Shown: piece by piece, positions 1-11,252 of the stretch
Position numbering within the stretch: position 1 is the first letter of the stretch
Layout of the letters: every line of letters begins with the position of its first letter
Source of the DNA: Harmonia axyridis
Taxonomy: Eukaryota; Arthropoda; Insecta; Coleoptera; Coccinellidae
NCBI RefSeq assembly: GCF_914767665.1
Contig: NC_059501.1
Span: forward strand, 30,232,501 to 30,296,500
Direction: 5' to 3'
DNA length: 64,000 nt
Position numbers and translations under genes: made by a program
Notes under the pieces: model-generated
Database searches by the model: none
The model's input: only the letters and a program-made list of their open reading frames with translations
What the model was told of the DNA's origin: nothing

Positions 1-199
1 TAAAACAACTTCATATGTGTGTGAAGATCATTTTGATGTAAGTACCTATCAGTACTAGCTGTCTATTTCTGATAATAAAAATACTAAGGTGTAAGTTGGT
101 TTGAAATAAGTTATTGAGTAAAAATAACTTTGTCCTTTCACGAAGCCTTCTTCCATTATGGTGACATAAAAACAAAACTCGAGTTAAAACTACACTGTA

Positions 200-1746
200 C
201 AGGGTGGGCAAATAAGCGAGGTAAGCGGCTATATCTCAGGATCCACTCATCGTAGAGACTTGCGGTAAAAAATTTTACCACTAAAGCAAACAAAAAAAAC
301 ATTGGAAATTGTTTTGAAGTTCATACCTCCACCGCAAGGGGGCGTAATAGCTATCGTCGAGTAGAAAAATGCATTTTACTCGAAAAATTTTCATATGAAG
401 TTGAAGAAAAAATATCATCACTGTAATCCTTGGAAAATTCTCTATCTTTTTAAATTGTCACTTTCGATTTTACGACATCAAATAAGGGTAGGTGAAAGGA
501 AGAAATCTAACTGATTGAAACGCCTGTAACTTCAGTTTGGCTCGTAATTTTTGAGCAAATTAGATCTTATTTGAGAGACAACATCTTGTTGATTAAGGAA
601 AAAATATACTCATGATGAATTTGATTCAGCTGCTTTCGATAGGGAGCGCTAAGTCAGAAGTTCATTGTTTTGTTCATTTATCTCTGAAATTTCAAATGTA
701 ATGATAGGATTTTCTTAACAGAAACAAAAATTTCATTGAATTTGCATGAGAAAACCTGAAGGTCGCAAAGCGATCATTTCAGGCGTTCTGAAGTTATGGC
801 CGAAAGAAGATATTCTTCAACTGATGCACTGCGAAAAACCAAATTGAGTCTTCAAGTTCTAACAGAAACAGAAATCCCATCAAATTTGTATGAAAAAACC
901 AAAAGGTCGCAAAGCGATAGCTTCAGGCGTTCTGGAGTTATGGCCGAAAGAAGACACAATTCAGTTTTTCAGTGCATCAGTTGAAGAATATCTTTTTTCG
1001 TCCATAACTCCAGAACCTCTGAAGCTATCGCTTTGCGACCTTTTGGTTTTTTCATACAAATTTGATGGGATTTCTGTTTCTGTTAGAACTTGAAGACTCA
1101 ATTTGGTTTTTCGCAGTGCATCAGTTGAAGAATATCTTCTTTCGGCCATAACTTCAGAACGCCTGAAATTATCGCTTTGCGACCTGTAGGTTTTTTCATG
1201 CAAATCCAATGAAATTTTTGTTTTTGTTAAGAAAATCCTATCATTACATTTGAAATTTCAGAGAAAAATGAACAAAACAATGAACTTCTGACTTAGCGCT
1301 CCCTATCGGAAGCAGCTGAATCAAATTCATCATGAGTATATTTTTTCCTTAATCAACAAGATGTTGTCTCTCAAATAAGATCTAATTTGCTCAAAAATTT
1401 TGAGCCAAACTGAAGTTACAGACATTTCAATCAGTCAGATTTCTATCTTTCCCCCACCCTTATTCGATGTCGCAAAATCGAAAGTGACAATTCAAACAGA
1501 TAGAGAATTTTCCAAGGTTTACAGTGATGATATTTTTTTTCCAACTTAATATGAAAATTTTTCGAGTAAAATGCATTTTTCTACTCGACGATAGCTATTA
1601 CGCCCCCTAGCGGTAGAGGTTTGAACTTCAAAATAATTTCCAGTGTTTTCTTTTGTTTGCTTTAGTGGTAAAATTTTTTACCGCAAGTCTCTACGATGTG
1701 TGGATCCTGAGATATAGCCGCTTACCTCGCTTATTTGCCCACCCTG
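200..1746. mobile_element. 1.55-kb foldback element (near-complete palindrome)
   Basis: The left end begins CAGGGTGGGCAAATAAGCG and the right end is its reverse complement. The two halves pair over almost their whole length, meeting near 975. TA lies directly outside both ends (198-199 and 1747-1748), consistent with a TA target duplication. Inside each arm a unit containing AAGGTCGCAAAGCGAT and GTTATGGCCGAAAGAAGA recurs with a period of about 143 bp (near 750-812 and 893-955 in the left arm). No transposase is encoded: the short ORFs here are palindrome shadows. It is best read as a non-autonomous foldback or long-TIR element whose transposase lies elsewhere. Some point differences separate the arms, so it is not freshly made. 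Confidence 0.85.
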
Positions 1747-1965
1747 TACAACTAAAAACGGCGCAAGAGCCTTGGCGCGGCTAAGTATTTAAACGTAATT
1801 TATGGTGTAGCGATCACAGGCAAGTGGCGTGACGTCACAGACGTGTCGGAGACCAAAGACGTTCCGCGCTAAAATACGTTAATTTAAATTATCTATTTCT
1901 CAGTCATTTATTGATGTATATTTTTTCACTGATTTATCAGTTTTGCTCTATATTTTGATTCTATC

Positions 1966-2202
1966 GTGTCAAATATAGTATTATCAACATCACTAAACTT
2001 GTCCGGCCACGGAGATATTGTGATTAAGCACCTTTTTCTTTGTGGCCACGTAAAAGATAGAGCCTATGTCAATGCTCCACAAACGATTCAAGGCCTTAAA
2101 GATAGAATTAATGAAGTTATAGAGGACATAGAGCGCCAAATGTCTGAATTGATGATCAAAAATTATGGTAGTGTAACCGTAGCCGTGGTGGCTTTTGACT
2201 GA
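1966..2202 (+). pseudogene. C-terminal fragment of a Tc1/mariner-like DDE transposase
   Basis: The 78-residue frame contains HVKDRAYVNAPQTIQGLKDR followed by an INEVIEDIE segment. This resembles the region after the last catalytic acid in insect DDE_3-type transposases, where a line of the form 'VKxxVYxxxPxxxxxLxxxI' precedes the C-terminal helix. The upstream catalytic core is absent and the tail diverges after about residue 60. The ATG is probably not a biological start. This is a dead fragment identified from motif resemblance only. Confidence 0.5.
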
Positions 2203-2880
2203 TATTTTCTATTTTTTTACCTCAATATTCAACTGAATATTGTGACCTAAATGTTTTGACGAAAGCTGCTAGTAAAAAATCAAGCTTATTTTGATCCCAA
2301 TTTTGCTATCGTGGTGCTCTTGGCATCAAAAGCATTCACGATCATTTCGTAGAAGCAGATAAATAACATTAATTTATCAAACATTATTTATTTCAGAGAC
2401 ATTCTATGTCAAATCATAGTAATTTGTATTCTCTCCGAATCCAGGTTTGAATAAATAAATATACAACAGTTTTCATTTGAATGCCAAAAACAATTAAAAT
2501 AATGTAATGTGATATTTAGAAAACATAAAAACTCATTTATGACATTTTTGAGAAGTCAACAATTTCCGAAAATCTAAGGAAGGCAACAGAACAATAATAT
2601 AATGAACGTTCATTCAAATTCGTGATCAAGAGTGCTGTACAGAAATTAGAGTCGATTTTCTGTGATGACAACACAAGTAGCACTTAGCTTGAACCATATC
2701 ATTATCATTTCCTTTTTCCTTGAAACTGTGGAAAAAGAATTAGTAAATAATAATAAATGGGTTTTTCCGACTTACAAAATCAGGTCTTTTTTTTGTATAA
2801 GGACTGGACTTTTATTCCCTAGGCCTCTACTAAAATTCATTTCTCGGATTTCCTACTTTTGTCTATATGGGAGACTTTTC
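2203..2880. other. AT-rich spacer, nothing recognised
   Basis: Low-complexity AT-rich sequence without a conserved frame, splice pair or repeat that I can support. An 86-residue open frame at 2662-2922 is phenylalanine/isoleucine-rich and lies opposite the neighbouring LINE fragment, so it is not called as a gene. Confidence 0.4.
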
Positions 2881-2884
2881 TCCC

Positions 2885-3258
2885 TACTGCATATCACTCT
2901 TTTCTTCTATTTGATTTTTTGAAGGAGGTATTTCCTCTTTTCTGTCATTCTTATTTCAATCTGTAGTATCTTTCTTAATTCCTTATTCTCATGCTCTTTC
3001 AGCGTCTCCAATGTCTTCTTTCTTTATTTGTTAACTATTTCCTCAATAGTTTCAATTTTCAATTCTTCTCTGATTTGTTGGTTGCTTATATACCATGAGG
3101 CGCCAACAGTTGTTCTGATTTTAGTATTAAATACTGTATTTAGTACTGTATATAGTGTACTTTGGAACTCGTCTTTATTATTGTCTTTCGTATTATACCA
3201 GGTAACTCCTACATACTTAATGCTTGTTTCACCTATCTGGGTATATCAACTCACAAAA
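2885..3258 (-). pseudogene. C-terminal LINE (non-LTR retrotransposon) fragment
   Basis: Read on the minus strand, a frame gives IKYVGVTW, then VGASWYISNQQIREELKI, then EEIVNKERRHWRR before stops appear. The 'YLGV' plus 'PWYxxNxxIxxDLxI' pattern is the C-terminal thumb and tail region of Jockey-type reverse transcriptase ORFs. There is no catalytic YADD region and several stops occur towards 2885. It is an old, short relic. The plus-strand ORF at 3028-3279 is its antisense shadow. Confidence 0.5.
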
Positions 3259-3313
3259 CATGAGAATAGGGTGAAGTAAAAAACCAGAAATTTTTTTTAT
3301 TTAGACACTTGTT

Positions 3314-3800
3314 CATTCTCAAAAAGTTGGAGTTTGGTGCGCTATGAGTCGAATCATTAACAGCAGACCGCTATAGGGAAAGAATTCTTGTAACATTTAT
3401 TGGTGAATTGAATTCTGGGGAATTCACTGAGCATCTTCCAACAAGATAGTGCAGGAGCAACACGGCTACAGAAACTATAGCCTTTTTGAGGAATGTTTTT
3501 CAGGATAGGCTTATCAGTTTGAACACTGAGCATGAATTTCCTCCAAGGTCATGCGACTTCACACTTTGTGATTTTTATTTTTTATTTTTTTTATTGACAG
3601 TCAAGATTCGTCAAATGCAATAAAAATGTTTTTAATTTTTTGTGGCCTCATTTGAAAAATAGTATTTTTCAAGTACCTATACCTGATTAAGTCCAACTGA
3701 AGGATCGAATTATCGGAGGGGCTGGAGAAATTAACAATTCGATGCCATAACAAAAAGATGTGCAAAATATTTAGAGCAGAGAGGTGGTCATTTGAAGTAG
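3314..3800 (+). pseudogene. Decayed Tc1/mariner-like DDE transposase (3' half)
   Basis: Three frame-shifted blocks lie in the order of a DDE transposase. HSQKVGVWCAMSR comes first, then FQQDSAGATR near 3435-3464 (second catalytic D context 'QQDGAPAH'), then PPRSCDFTLCDFY near 3540-3580 (third acid context 'PPRSPDLTPxDF'). The tail ends TKRCAKYLEQRGGHLK with a stop at 3798-3800. Stops and frameshifts separate the blocks, so this is a pseudogene. The N-terminal half is missing. Confidence 0.6.
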
Positions 3801-5491
3801 CTCTTTTAATTCAAATTATGTTTTGGTATGGTTAAGATTCAAATGGGAGTCTCATGTTCCTTACTTTTATTTTTCGAATAAATTCTCAACTTTTTTCAAT
3901 CCAAATGAGAATTTTCAGCTGATTTTTTAGATTCCTTGACCGAAAGTTGTCAGAATCCTCATATATTATCAATTCATGCAAACTTGCTAATGAAATTTGC
4001 AAGCTGGAGGAAACCATTTTTGTGAATCGAGTGGTTATCAGCTCGAGAAATTCGAAAATTGAACTGGAGATTCTGTCACCAACATTTGTTCACATACTTC
4101 GAATCAAGGAAGTATATGGTAGGTACAAGCTGAGCCCTACTGATCACAGAAAATCAACTCTAATTTCTCCACAGCACTCTTGCTGCTACAAATGGAAACA
4201 TGTTATAATCATTTTTAAGAAGGCTCATTTTCATGGTGAAAGTAACTATCACGAAATTACTATTGTGATAGTTACTATCACCTTGAACATGAGCCTTAAA
4301 CTCAGTAAAAGTGTTAATGTAATTTTGAGTCGAAATAGGCTCTCATAAGAATTACATTCTAAAAATTAAACCAGTCAAGAGTCCAAAGATGTCAATCGAT
4401 AAGACCAAGAGATCGCACGATCAGAATCACGATCAAGCAAAATCGTCAATTTTTATACGAAAGTATAATATACGAAGTCTTCAAGGTAAAACTACTTTTC
4501 GTGGGAGCAATATTTCACAAGCAATATTCACAAAAATCTGGTTCATAATAAGTCATTAATCTTCGCCATTATCTACTACTGCAAAACCTGGCTAGCGTTC
4601 AAAGAAAAAAAACACAAGTTTTCTTGCAGTCTACAATCCAGACCAAACGCATGCCGCTTTCAGGTTCACTGAACCACAAATTCGGCAGTTCACTGTTAAC
4701 GAAAACATCGAGGCGAAAAAGAAGTGAAAATAATTCTCTAGTCAAAATTCCGTGTACTATTCGTTGTGGTGACGGTGTATAGTCGTTTAACAGTCCATGT
4801 TTACCAACTTCCATATGTCAACTACCGATTTATCATGATATAGGCAATGTATCACTAGGTCAGCTCACATGGCGTGCCGTCTCAATTCAATCTCATTTAA
4901 CTGCCTTTTGCTTGTTGACTTTCAATCAAGAAGCAACAACATACTGCAATGAGATGAGTGCAATGTTTAAATGACGATAAAATCGACCATCTATTTTTCG
5001 AAAGTTCATTTTCCAATTCTCATTCTGTTGAAGACGTCAATAACTTTATATCTTGACTCTGATACAGACTAGAGACCAGACGAAGCCCTTTCCTATTGAT
5101 AGGAGAAGGTCACTTCTCAACCGTACACATCATAGAATAATATTTGAAATTTCTATCAAAATAAGTCGAAGGAAGAAGCCATAGTGTTGGAGAAATAATT
5201 GTTGTAATCATAGAAATATTCGTTGTTGTCGGGAACTATAAATATAAAAATTTTCAATGTAAACAACCCATACTCTAGACTCTAGAGTGTAGGTACTACC
5301 TACACAAGTTTTCCTCAAAATTAAATTTTGTCATAACTAGGATTAAAATAGTGTCACATTCGATTTCAATTCGAGTTACCTGAATTTCAACTCGAGCTTA
5401 CAGAGGCCTGCGAAACTACTGCCGAAAGTAGAGACACTCCAACATATGTGGAAAGAGGTTGAGAAATTTTATAGAAGTATTCTTATATGTA
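3801..5491. other. Unassigned spacer with one strong hairpin
   Basis: Apart from the hairpin at 4220-4297 I see no supported feature. The open frames at 3947-4348 (+) and 4599-4814 (-) have no recognisable domain, atypical composition and no splice context, and are treated as chance ORFs. Confidence 0.4.
4220..4297. repeat. 78-bp hairpin (33-nt arms, 12-nt loop)
   Basis: The left arm (4220-4252) starts AAGGCTCA and ends AGTAACTATCAC. The right arm (4265-4297) is its reverse complement with three mismatches. The arms hold the exact 12-mer AGTAACTATCAC against GTGATAGTTACT. No target duplication or coding potential was noted, so it could be a mini foldback repeat or an RNA hairpin if transcribed. 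Confidence 0.7.
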
Positions 5492-6410
5492 CCGGGTTTT
5501 TCACCATAATTTGACCCCCCTTTAACTTTGTTACTAAAAGAGGTACAGAAAAATGTTTTCAACAAAAGTTTCACGAAATCGACTAGTGTTTTCTAAAATG
5601 ATTTCAAAAAATTAAATATATACAGAGTGGGCAACATATTGAATGCAACTTCATTTTTTAAATAAAACACCCTGTATATTTTTCCATATTTGACTAGCTC
5701 TTTTTCCCCTGATTTCGAATATATAAAATTTGTTTGATCTATCTCTCTTATTCTGAGTACCACCGAGTTTCAAATTTTAAGAATCGCCTAGCATGCTCCA
5801 GTAATCAGTTTTCACGTGGTAGGCTGCGATAACTCAAAATGCCCTTTTCTGAGTTATCTCGTTGTTAACTATATATGACATACTAGTATTAGATCCCGAT
5901 ATAGAACGACCTTCACCGAGATGCTTATTTGATAAAACGTATTTTATATTTAATTTAACATGTCAATGAATATATCACATATGGGTTGCCTAACAAATTT
6001 TAGTCCAGAGTAGGTTTAATTAATAATTAAAAAAAATTTTTTTTTCGAACATTTCACCGGTTTGCTTATTAGATAAATTCTATACCAAACGAAAGTATGA
6101 AGCCCATAGAATGTGCAAACGTTAGGTTGCCTATTTTTTTCCGGTCACAACTCTCGGTTGCCAGGTATAAACAGGTCAATCTATACTAGCATTTTGCAAC
6201 GGTCTAACTATTTAATCAAAATCAATATGATTAAAGATTATTTTATTATGAACACGGTGGTATAGGGTTGCCTGCGAAAAATCAGTCCAGAATCCCGGTT
6301 GTCGAATTTTAAAAAGTTAAATATTGCTGCGAGTGAGGACACAGCATAGCAGCTGTTTGAAGTCCGTCCAGTGAAAGAAAGAGAGTGCGCATGCTATTTG
6401 TTCTTGGAAA

Positions 6411-6648
6411 TGAAAAGGATATATGCGTGCATTATTTTGGAGCAGATAATTATCAAAATAGATGAATAGTTATTTAATTTTTTTTTAATCAATTAATTAT
6501 TTATGTGTGTACATTTTTTATGTGACACTAAATGAAAAGGATAGCGATAGACTCGTGTATGCGTGCATCATTTTGGAGTAGATAATTTTTGAAATAGAGG
6601 AATAGTCAATTAATTATTTATGTGTGTATATTTTTTATGTGACACTAA
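6411..6648 (+). repeat. Direct tandem duplication at the inner edge of the left TIR
   Basis: Two consecutive units of about 118 bp each start AAATGAAAAGGATA, contain TGCGTGCAT and TATTTATGTGTGTA, and end TTTATGTGACACTAAA. The second unit carries GCGATAGACTCGTGTA, which is also present in the right arm near 8090-8110, so the second unit is closer to the ancestral arm and the first is the extra copy. Confidence 0.7.
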
Positions 6649-6802
6649 AGAATCTTTACTAAAAAAGAAGGTTATAGTAATACATATATAATACTAATCT
6701 TGCAAATGTCATCTTTATTATTAGACGACAAAATGAAAAACAACAATTAAAAAAATACTTCTGTTTTTCATGAAAAATTATAAATACAAAAATTTTTTTA
6801 AA

Positions 6803-7189
6803 TTATTCAGGTTCCGAGTCATCGGACATATAACTATGATCTCCAACTTCTGAATCTTCTTCGTCATCATCACTCTCCGTTTCAGTTCTTTCGACAATGT
6901 CTTCTATCTTCAAAGGTGTATGATCCCCAATGAATCCTACTGGTTTAAAATATTCATCTAAGAACCAACCGCAGTTCTCAGGCTGAAGTTTCACGCATAT
7001 TGGATCCGTTGCATTAAGCCACATGGAATTTACAAAAATAGTTCGTGAAATTTTTTGAATTAATGATATCCAGCATGGTGGTATGGAGTTGGAGTCGAAG
7101 CGTTTTAATTTTTCTAAGAAGTGCTTACTGTCTTCTTTGGCAGAATAATTTTTCATAAAAATGCGATATCTCATGCGAAAATAAAACAA
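6803..7189 (-). CDS. Orphan 128-residue ORF inside the TIR element
   Basis: The frame is open, with a stop at its lower-coordinate end. It has a basic N-terminal half, a central stretch SIPPCWISLIQKISRTIFVN followed by ENCGWFLDEYFKPVGFIGD, and a very acidic serine-rich C-terminus (ESDDDEEDSEVGDHSYMSDD). The 'LIQKIxRxxFVxxxW...ENCGWxL' layout recalls short C-terminal modules I associate with repetitive, probably transposon-derived proteins of unknown function in animals. That resemblance is from memory and unverified. It could be the 3' exon of the element's own protein; the N-terminus need not be the first ATG. No catalytic motif is present. Confidence 0.4.
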   Translation of the reverse strand: MFYFRMRYRIFMKNYSAKEDSKHFLEKLKRFDSNSIPPCWISLIQKISRTIFVNSMWLNATDPICVKLQPENCGWFLDEYFKPVGFIGDHTPLKIEDIVERTETESDDDEEDSEVGDHSYMSDDSEPE

Positions 7190-7412
7190 GATTATATTTC
7201 AAAATTTGAACGACAAAAAAAAAAGGAGAAAAAAAACCGAACAGAAACAAATAGGATCAAAATAGCAAATATAAAGAAACAATTTTATATATTTGAATAA
7301 ACAAAAGGATATAAATAGAAATAAAAACTAAAATCTTTCAGATAAAAATAACATTAAATAAAGAAATGAATTACTACAGTTGAACATAAAAAAAATTATT
7401 GAAAAATCAGTA

Positions 7413-7640
7413 TCAATCTGCAGTCAAATCATCGTCTTTAACATCCATACATAAATTTGCACTATCCATCGAATCGAGCATATTTTTTGTAGTTTGAAAA
7501 CGACGACAATCACCTATCTCTTTAAGTCCTTCTTTAGCATGTTATAATAATGCTATATTTTTATTTAGAAATCTGTTTCTATTTTTTGTTTTGATGCGGT
7601 TAATAGCCGAAAATATTCTCTTGCATTTGGCATTCGAAAT
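7413..7640 (-). pseudogene. hAT-like transposase C-terminal (dimerisation) remnant
   Basis: On the minus strand the sequence reads ISNAKCKRIFSAINRIKTKN, then a single in-frame stop, then HAKEGLKEIGDCRRF and a C-terminal end DVKDDDLTAD with its stop at 7413-7415. The 'SNAxxERxFSxxNxIKTxxRNR' signature is the hAT C-terminal dimerisation region. The stop and absence of the rest of the transposase make it a pseudogene fragment. It lies in the same orientation as the orphan ORF at 6803-7189. Confidence 0.65.
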
Positions 7641-9179
7641 CTGAAATATGCAGCCACCCAAATTTGTCGATGAAATTCCAGTTAGAAATATTTTTTTCCA
7701 CTGAATAGAATACCAAATGTGAGATAATGGTATATTTTCAACGGAAGTTTACACACCACCTGTTTTCAATGAGGCACCCTTCGGATATTCCATCATTCTT
7801 CGTATTTATTCTCAGCCGACAGAAGTTTTATGATTTTATTATGTTTAAGTAGGTACGTTCTTCTAGAAACACGTAGAACGTAGAACCTCAATGAGAATGA
7901 ACAATGAATTGATTCATAGAAACAGTCTAGACATCCGAATTTCCATATTCCCAATCGCCTCGGTTATATTTTTAAAACTACCAAAATCTACTAAAATCTA
8001 CCAAAGGATTTCTTCCTACTAAAAACTCCATGAAAATGCGAAAAATCTACTAAAAAAGTAGATTTCTACTAAATCTGGTCACACTGTATACGAGTCTATC
8101 GCTATCCTTTTCATTTCCAAGAACAAATAGCATGCGCACTCTCTTTCTTTCACTGGACGGACTTCAAACAGCTGCTATGCTGTGTCCTCACTCGCAGCAA
8201 TATTTAACTTTTTAAAATTCGACAACCGGGATTCTGGACTGATTTTTCGCAGGCAACCCTATACCACCGTGTTCATAATAAAATAATCTTTAATCATATT
8301 GATTTTGATTAAATAGTCAGACCGTTGCAAAATGCTAGTATAGATTGACCTGTTTATACCTGGCAACCGAGAGTTGTGACCGGAAAAAAATAGGCAACCT
8401 AACGTTTGCACATTCTATGGGCTTCATACTTTCGTTTGGTATAGAATTTATCTAATAAGCAAACCGGTGAAATGTTCGAAAAAAAATTTTTTTTAATTAT
8501 TAATTAAACCTACTCTGGACTAAAATTTGTTAGGCAACCCATATGTGATATATTCATTAACATGTTAAATTAAATATAAAATACGTTTTATCAAATAAGC
8601 ATCTCGGTGAAGGTCGTTCTATATCGGGATCTTAGACTATACGTTTTTCACTATAAATTGGAACTCTAAAAAGGGCATTTTGAGTTATCGCAGCCTACCA
8701 CTTGAAAACTGATTACTGAGCATGCTAGGTGGTTCTTAAAATTTGAAACTCTGTAGTACTCAGAATAAGAGAGATAGACCAAACATAAGAAATATATTCG
8801 AAATCAGGGGGAAAAGAGCTAGTTAAATATAGAAAAATATACAGGGTGTTCCATTTGAAAATATGAAGTTGCAATCAATATGTTGCCCACTCTGTATATA
8901 TTTAATTTTTTGAAAACATTTTAGAAAACACTAGTCGATTTGATGAAACTTTTGTTGAAAACATTTTTTTGTACCTCTTTTAGTAACAAAGTTAAAGGGG
9001 GGTCAAATTATGGTGAAAAACCCGGTACATCAACAAGAAATGAATTTATGAATGATCTATGTTTCAATTTTCATTGAAATAAACTCGATTACTTTCATCC
9101 ATGCAAGCTCTACCTTTTCTCATTGTAAAAATATTCATTTTAAGCTCATAAATGATGTAGCACAATAGACTTTCTTATT

Positions 9180-9500
9180 TTGGGCTGTTTAGAGTCCAAG
9201 AGATTGACCGAGATGATTGCGAAATTGTCTTCGCTGTTCTATCGTCAACATGTCCGTCAAGAATTGAACAAATTTCTTATCCGTCTCTCCGTAACTTATG
9301 ATTCAACTTGTTGGGCTTTCGCGCCCTACATAACGAACTTCAACAAGTTACAGGTCATTCAAAATACATTCTCAGGACCACCCTGGTTTGTTAGCAATGC
9401 CCTGGTAGGCTAACCTACCAAGAAATTTCCTCATGAAATAGCTCTCAAAACAAGTCAGAGAATTCCTCGAATACGAAGAATCTTCTAGCTGATACAAGCG
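9180..9500 (+). pseudogene. LINE reverse transcriptase C-terminal fragment
   Basis: The frame contains NKFLIRLSVTYDSTCWAFAP, then NKLQVIQNTFSGPPWFVSNA. This matches the Jockey-type tail pattern 'LIRPVMTYACPAWGxA...LQVIQNKxLR...PWFVRN'. A stop follows at 9411-9413, after which similar sequence continues in another frame to about 9500. Everything upstream, including the catalytic palm, is missing. Confidence 0.6.
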
Positions 9501-10255
9501 TCCAAAACTTGTACTCCAAACCAAATCATTCGATGACCATTTAGTGAATGGTGTACTCTACTATTCAATATTCCCTCAAAAGAACCGCTCAGCCAATTTA
9601 TCCTTTTCAAAAGCCGGGGAAAGGAGACAGGCAATCCCATTTATCGCCATTTAACCTCTGTCATATTGAGATGAAAGAGTTTATAACTCATACTTTCCAA
9701 ACTACAGGTTTGATTTAGTGGATAGGTCGCACACTATTCGATCTTTCATGAGGTAGTTTTCAGCTTCAAATAATGATTTGTATAATCATTGCAACTAGTT
9801 TGAAGTCAGAAAATATAGTTAATCAATATAATTAGTTTGCCAAATCACATATTTACCGGTCTACAACTTAATTCTGCCAACGTATTAATTCTTGTTTGAA
9901 TGCCATAAAAAATTTTGGTGCCAAGAATTTTATTGTTCAACATTTCGATACAGTTACGGTCTTTTAACCAACATCAGGACCATTTGATCATTCTATCAGT
10001 TCATAAACTGTACGCGAAATTGATTTCTCACTCAATAGAATGTATCCAACGCGTATTGACACATATTTGAAGTTCTAGTTCAGTGGCAAGTTATTGATTA
10101 CATTTCTTAATAGGATTTGGACCATCTCCAAAACTACAAAATGATATTGCACCTTTCTACTTTGTAATTCAATACTCCCTCATTAGACAGTCATGAAGTG
10201 TAAATAACACTAAATACTCAAAATGAAATGAAACATTTTCTACACAATTAACAAG
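9501..10255. other. Spacer, nothing recognised
   Basis: AT-rich sequence with no open frame of note, no splice pair and no inverted ends that I could detect. Confidence 0.4.
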
Positions 10256-11155
10256 TTGGGGAAAATAATTTCGTATTTTTTGTTTTAATCAATTTAAGTC
10301 AAATATGCAGCGTTCTGTTCGATAATTTGTTGCCAAGGAGAATCCAACTTCGCAATAGCCGCTCGTCCATATCGCCAAAAAACTCAGACAGTCAGACGGA
10401 CCTCTATTTAGGCAAAATTTGTACCTCCAAGCTCGTTGGCTTAGACAGAAACAGGCCACAGTGCCTGTTCTCGAATATAGGGTAGATGTGTGCGGTATGG
10501 CGTTGTGCTCATAAAACATTATTCCGTTTCTATTCACCAATGCCAGCCGCTTTTCGCTTTTGTTCGATCATTAGCTTCGGATGGTCGAGATTTTCGGCTC
10601 ACCGAGTTTCGACCACGACCGTTTTTGCTTGACGTTGTCGTCAGTGATCCACTTCTCATCTCCTGTCACCATCCGTTTACAAAGCGGGTCAATTTTGTTG
10701 AGATTCAGCAGCGATTCGCACATGGCAATTCAGTACATGAGTGTTTTTGGGTCAGAATGATGTAGCACCCAAACGTCGATTTTTTTGTAACCATCCTTTG
10801 GCAAATAACTCAAAGTGGTTTTATGATCGATGTTTAGTTGGCGATGCCACAACTGCTGAAATGTCGATCTACCTTGATATTTACCAAGTTTTTATCGACA
10901 TTTTTGACAACTAGTCGAACAGAGCTTGGTGCACTATAACGAAATCGCTCGAACCACTGTTGTGCAATATATGAACCAGAAGACGATAGTCCATGACTGA
11001 GCCGATCAACTGCAATATTGCCAAAGAATCGTTAGTGCACTAGATACACTCACATCTTTACAACACCGTATCGTATGATCCGATGTGACCAATAACGAAC
11101 AAGATATACTTAATTGAAAAAAAAAGGCGCTGAATAAGAAATTACTTTTTCCCAA
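10256..11155 (-). mobile_element. Mariner element, irritans-like, internally deleted
   Basis: Ends pair as terminal inverted repeats: left TTGGGGAAAATAATTTCGTA, right (reverse complement) TTGGGAAAAAGTAATTTCTT. The minus strand encodes, with frameshifts, AQQWFERFRYSAPSSVRLV, VKNVDKNLVNI, VDRHFSSCGIA, LLNLNKIDPLCKRMVTGDEK and KQKRSWSKLGEP. These are the irritans-subfamily helix-turn-helix, linker and first DDE block (GDEKW). The last part (10289-10540) keeps a frame around GIMFYEHNAIPHTS, which corresponds to 'VVFHQDNARPHTS' with the catalytic D lost. Sequence between the first and second catalytic blocks is shortened. Length is about 900 bp against a usual 1.3 kb. It is a dead copy. Confidence 0.8.
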
Positions 11156-11252
11156 TATGAAATTATTATCCCATCATTCCCTAACTCTTTCAATTGTCAA
11201 GATTACAAAAATTGAAGGAATAGAGCTCGTGTGTTGAAATATATTTTCGTTT

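Larger units (their letters stand above)
5492..9025. mobile_element. 3.5-kb element with ~0.9-kb terminal inverted repeats
   Basis: The left end starts CCGGGTTTTTCACCATAATT and the right end is the exact reverse complement, each bordered by TA (5490-5491 and 9026-9027). The inverted arms run to about 6440 on the left and from about 8085 on the right, with a small internal rearrangement near 5840-5890 versus 8630-8690. The centre holds a 128-residue minus-strand ORF (6803-7189) and a minus-strand hAT-like C-terminal remnant (7413-7640). The TA flanks suggest a TA-targeting element, while the hAT remnant would normally create 8-bp duplications. The hAT piece is therefore probably captured cargo. 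No intact transposase is visible. Confidence 0.8.

Noticed and set aside
961..1209. Short ORFs on both strands in the foldback element
   Set aside because: The ORFs mirror each other because the region is a palindrome; no domain is present.
3947..4348. 133-residue plus-strand ORF
   Set aside because: No recognisable domain; it spans the hairpin at 4220-4297 and has chance-like composition.
5240..5320. Small palindromes around CTCTAGACTCTAGAG
   Set aside because: Short and of low complexity; no ends or flanking duplication to support an element.
10490..10765. 91-residue plus-strand ORF
   Set aside because: It is antisense to the irritans-like mariner transposase remnant, whose minus-strand motifs are clear.
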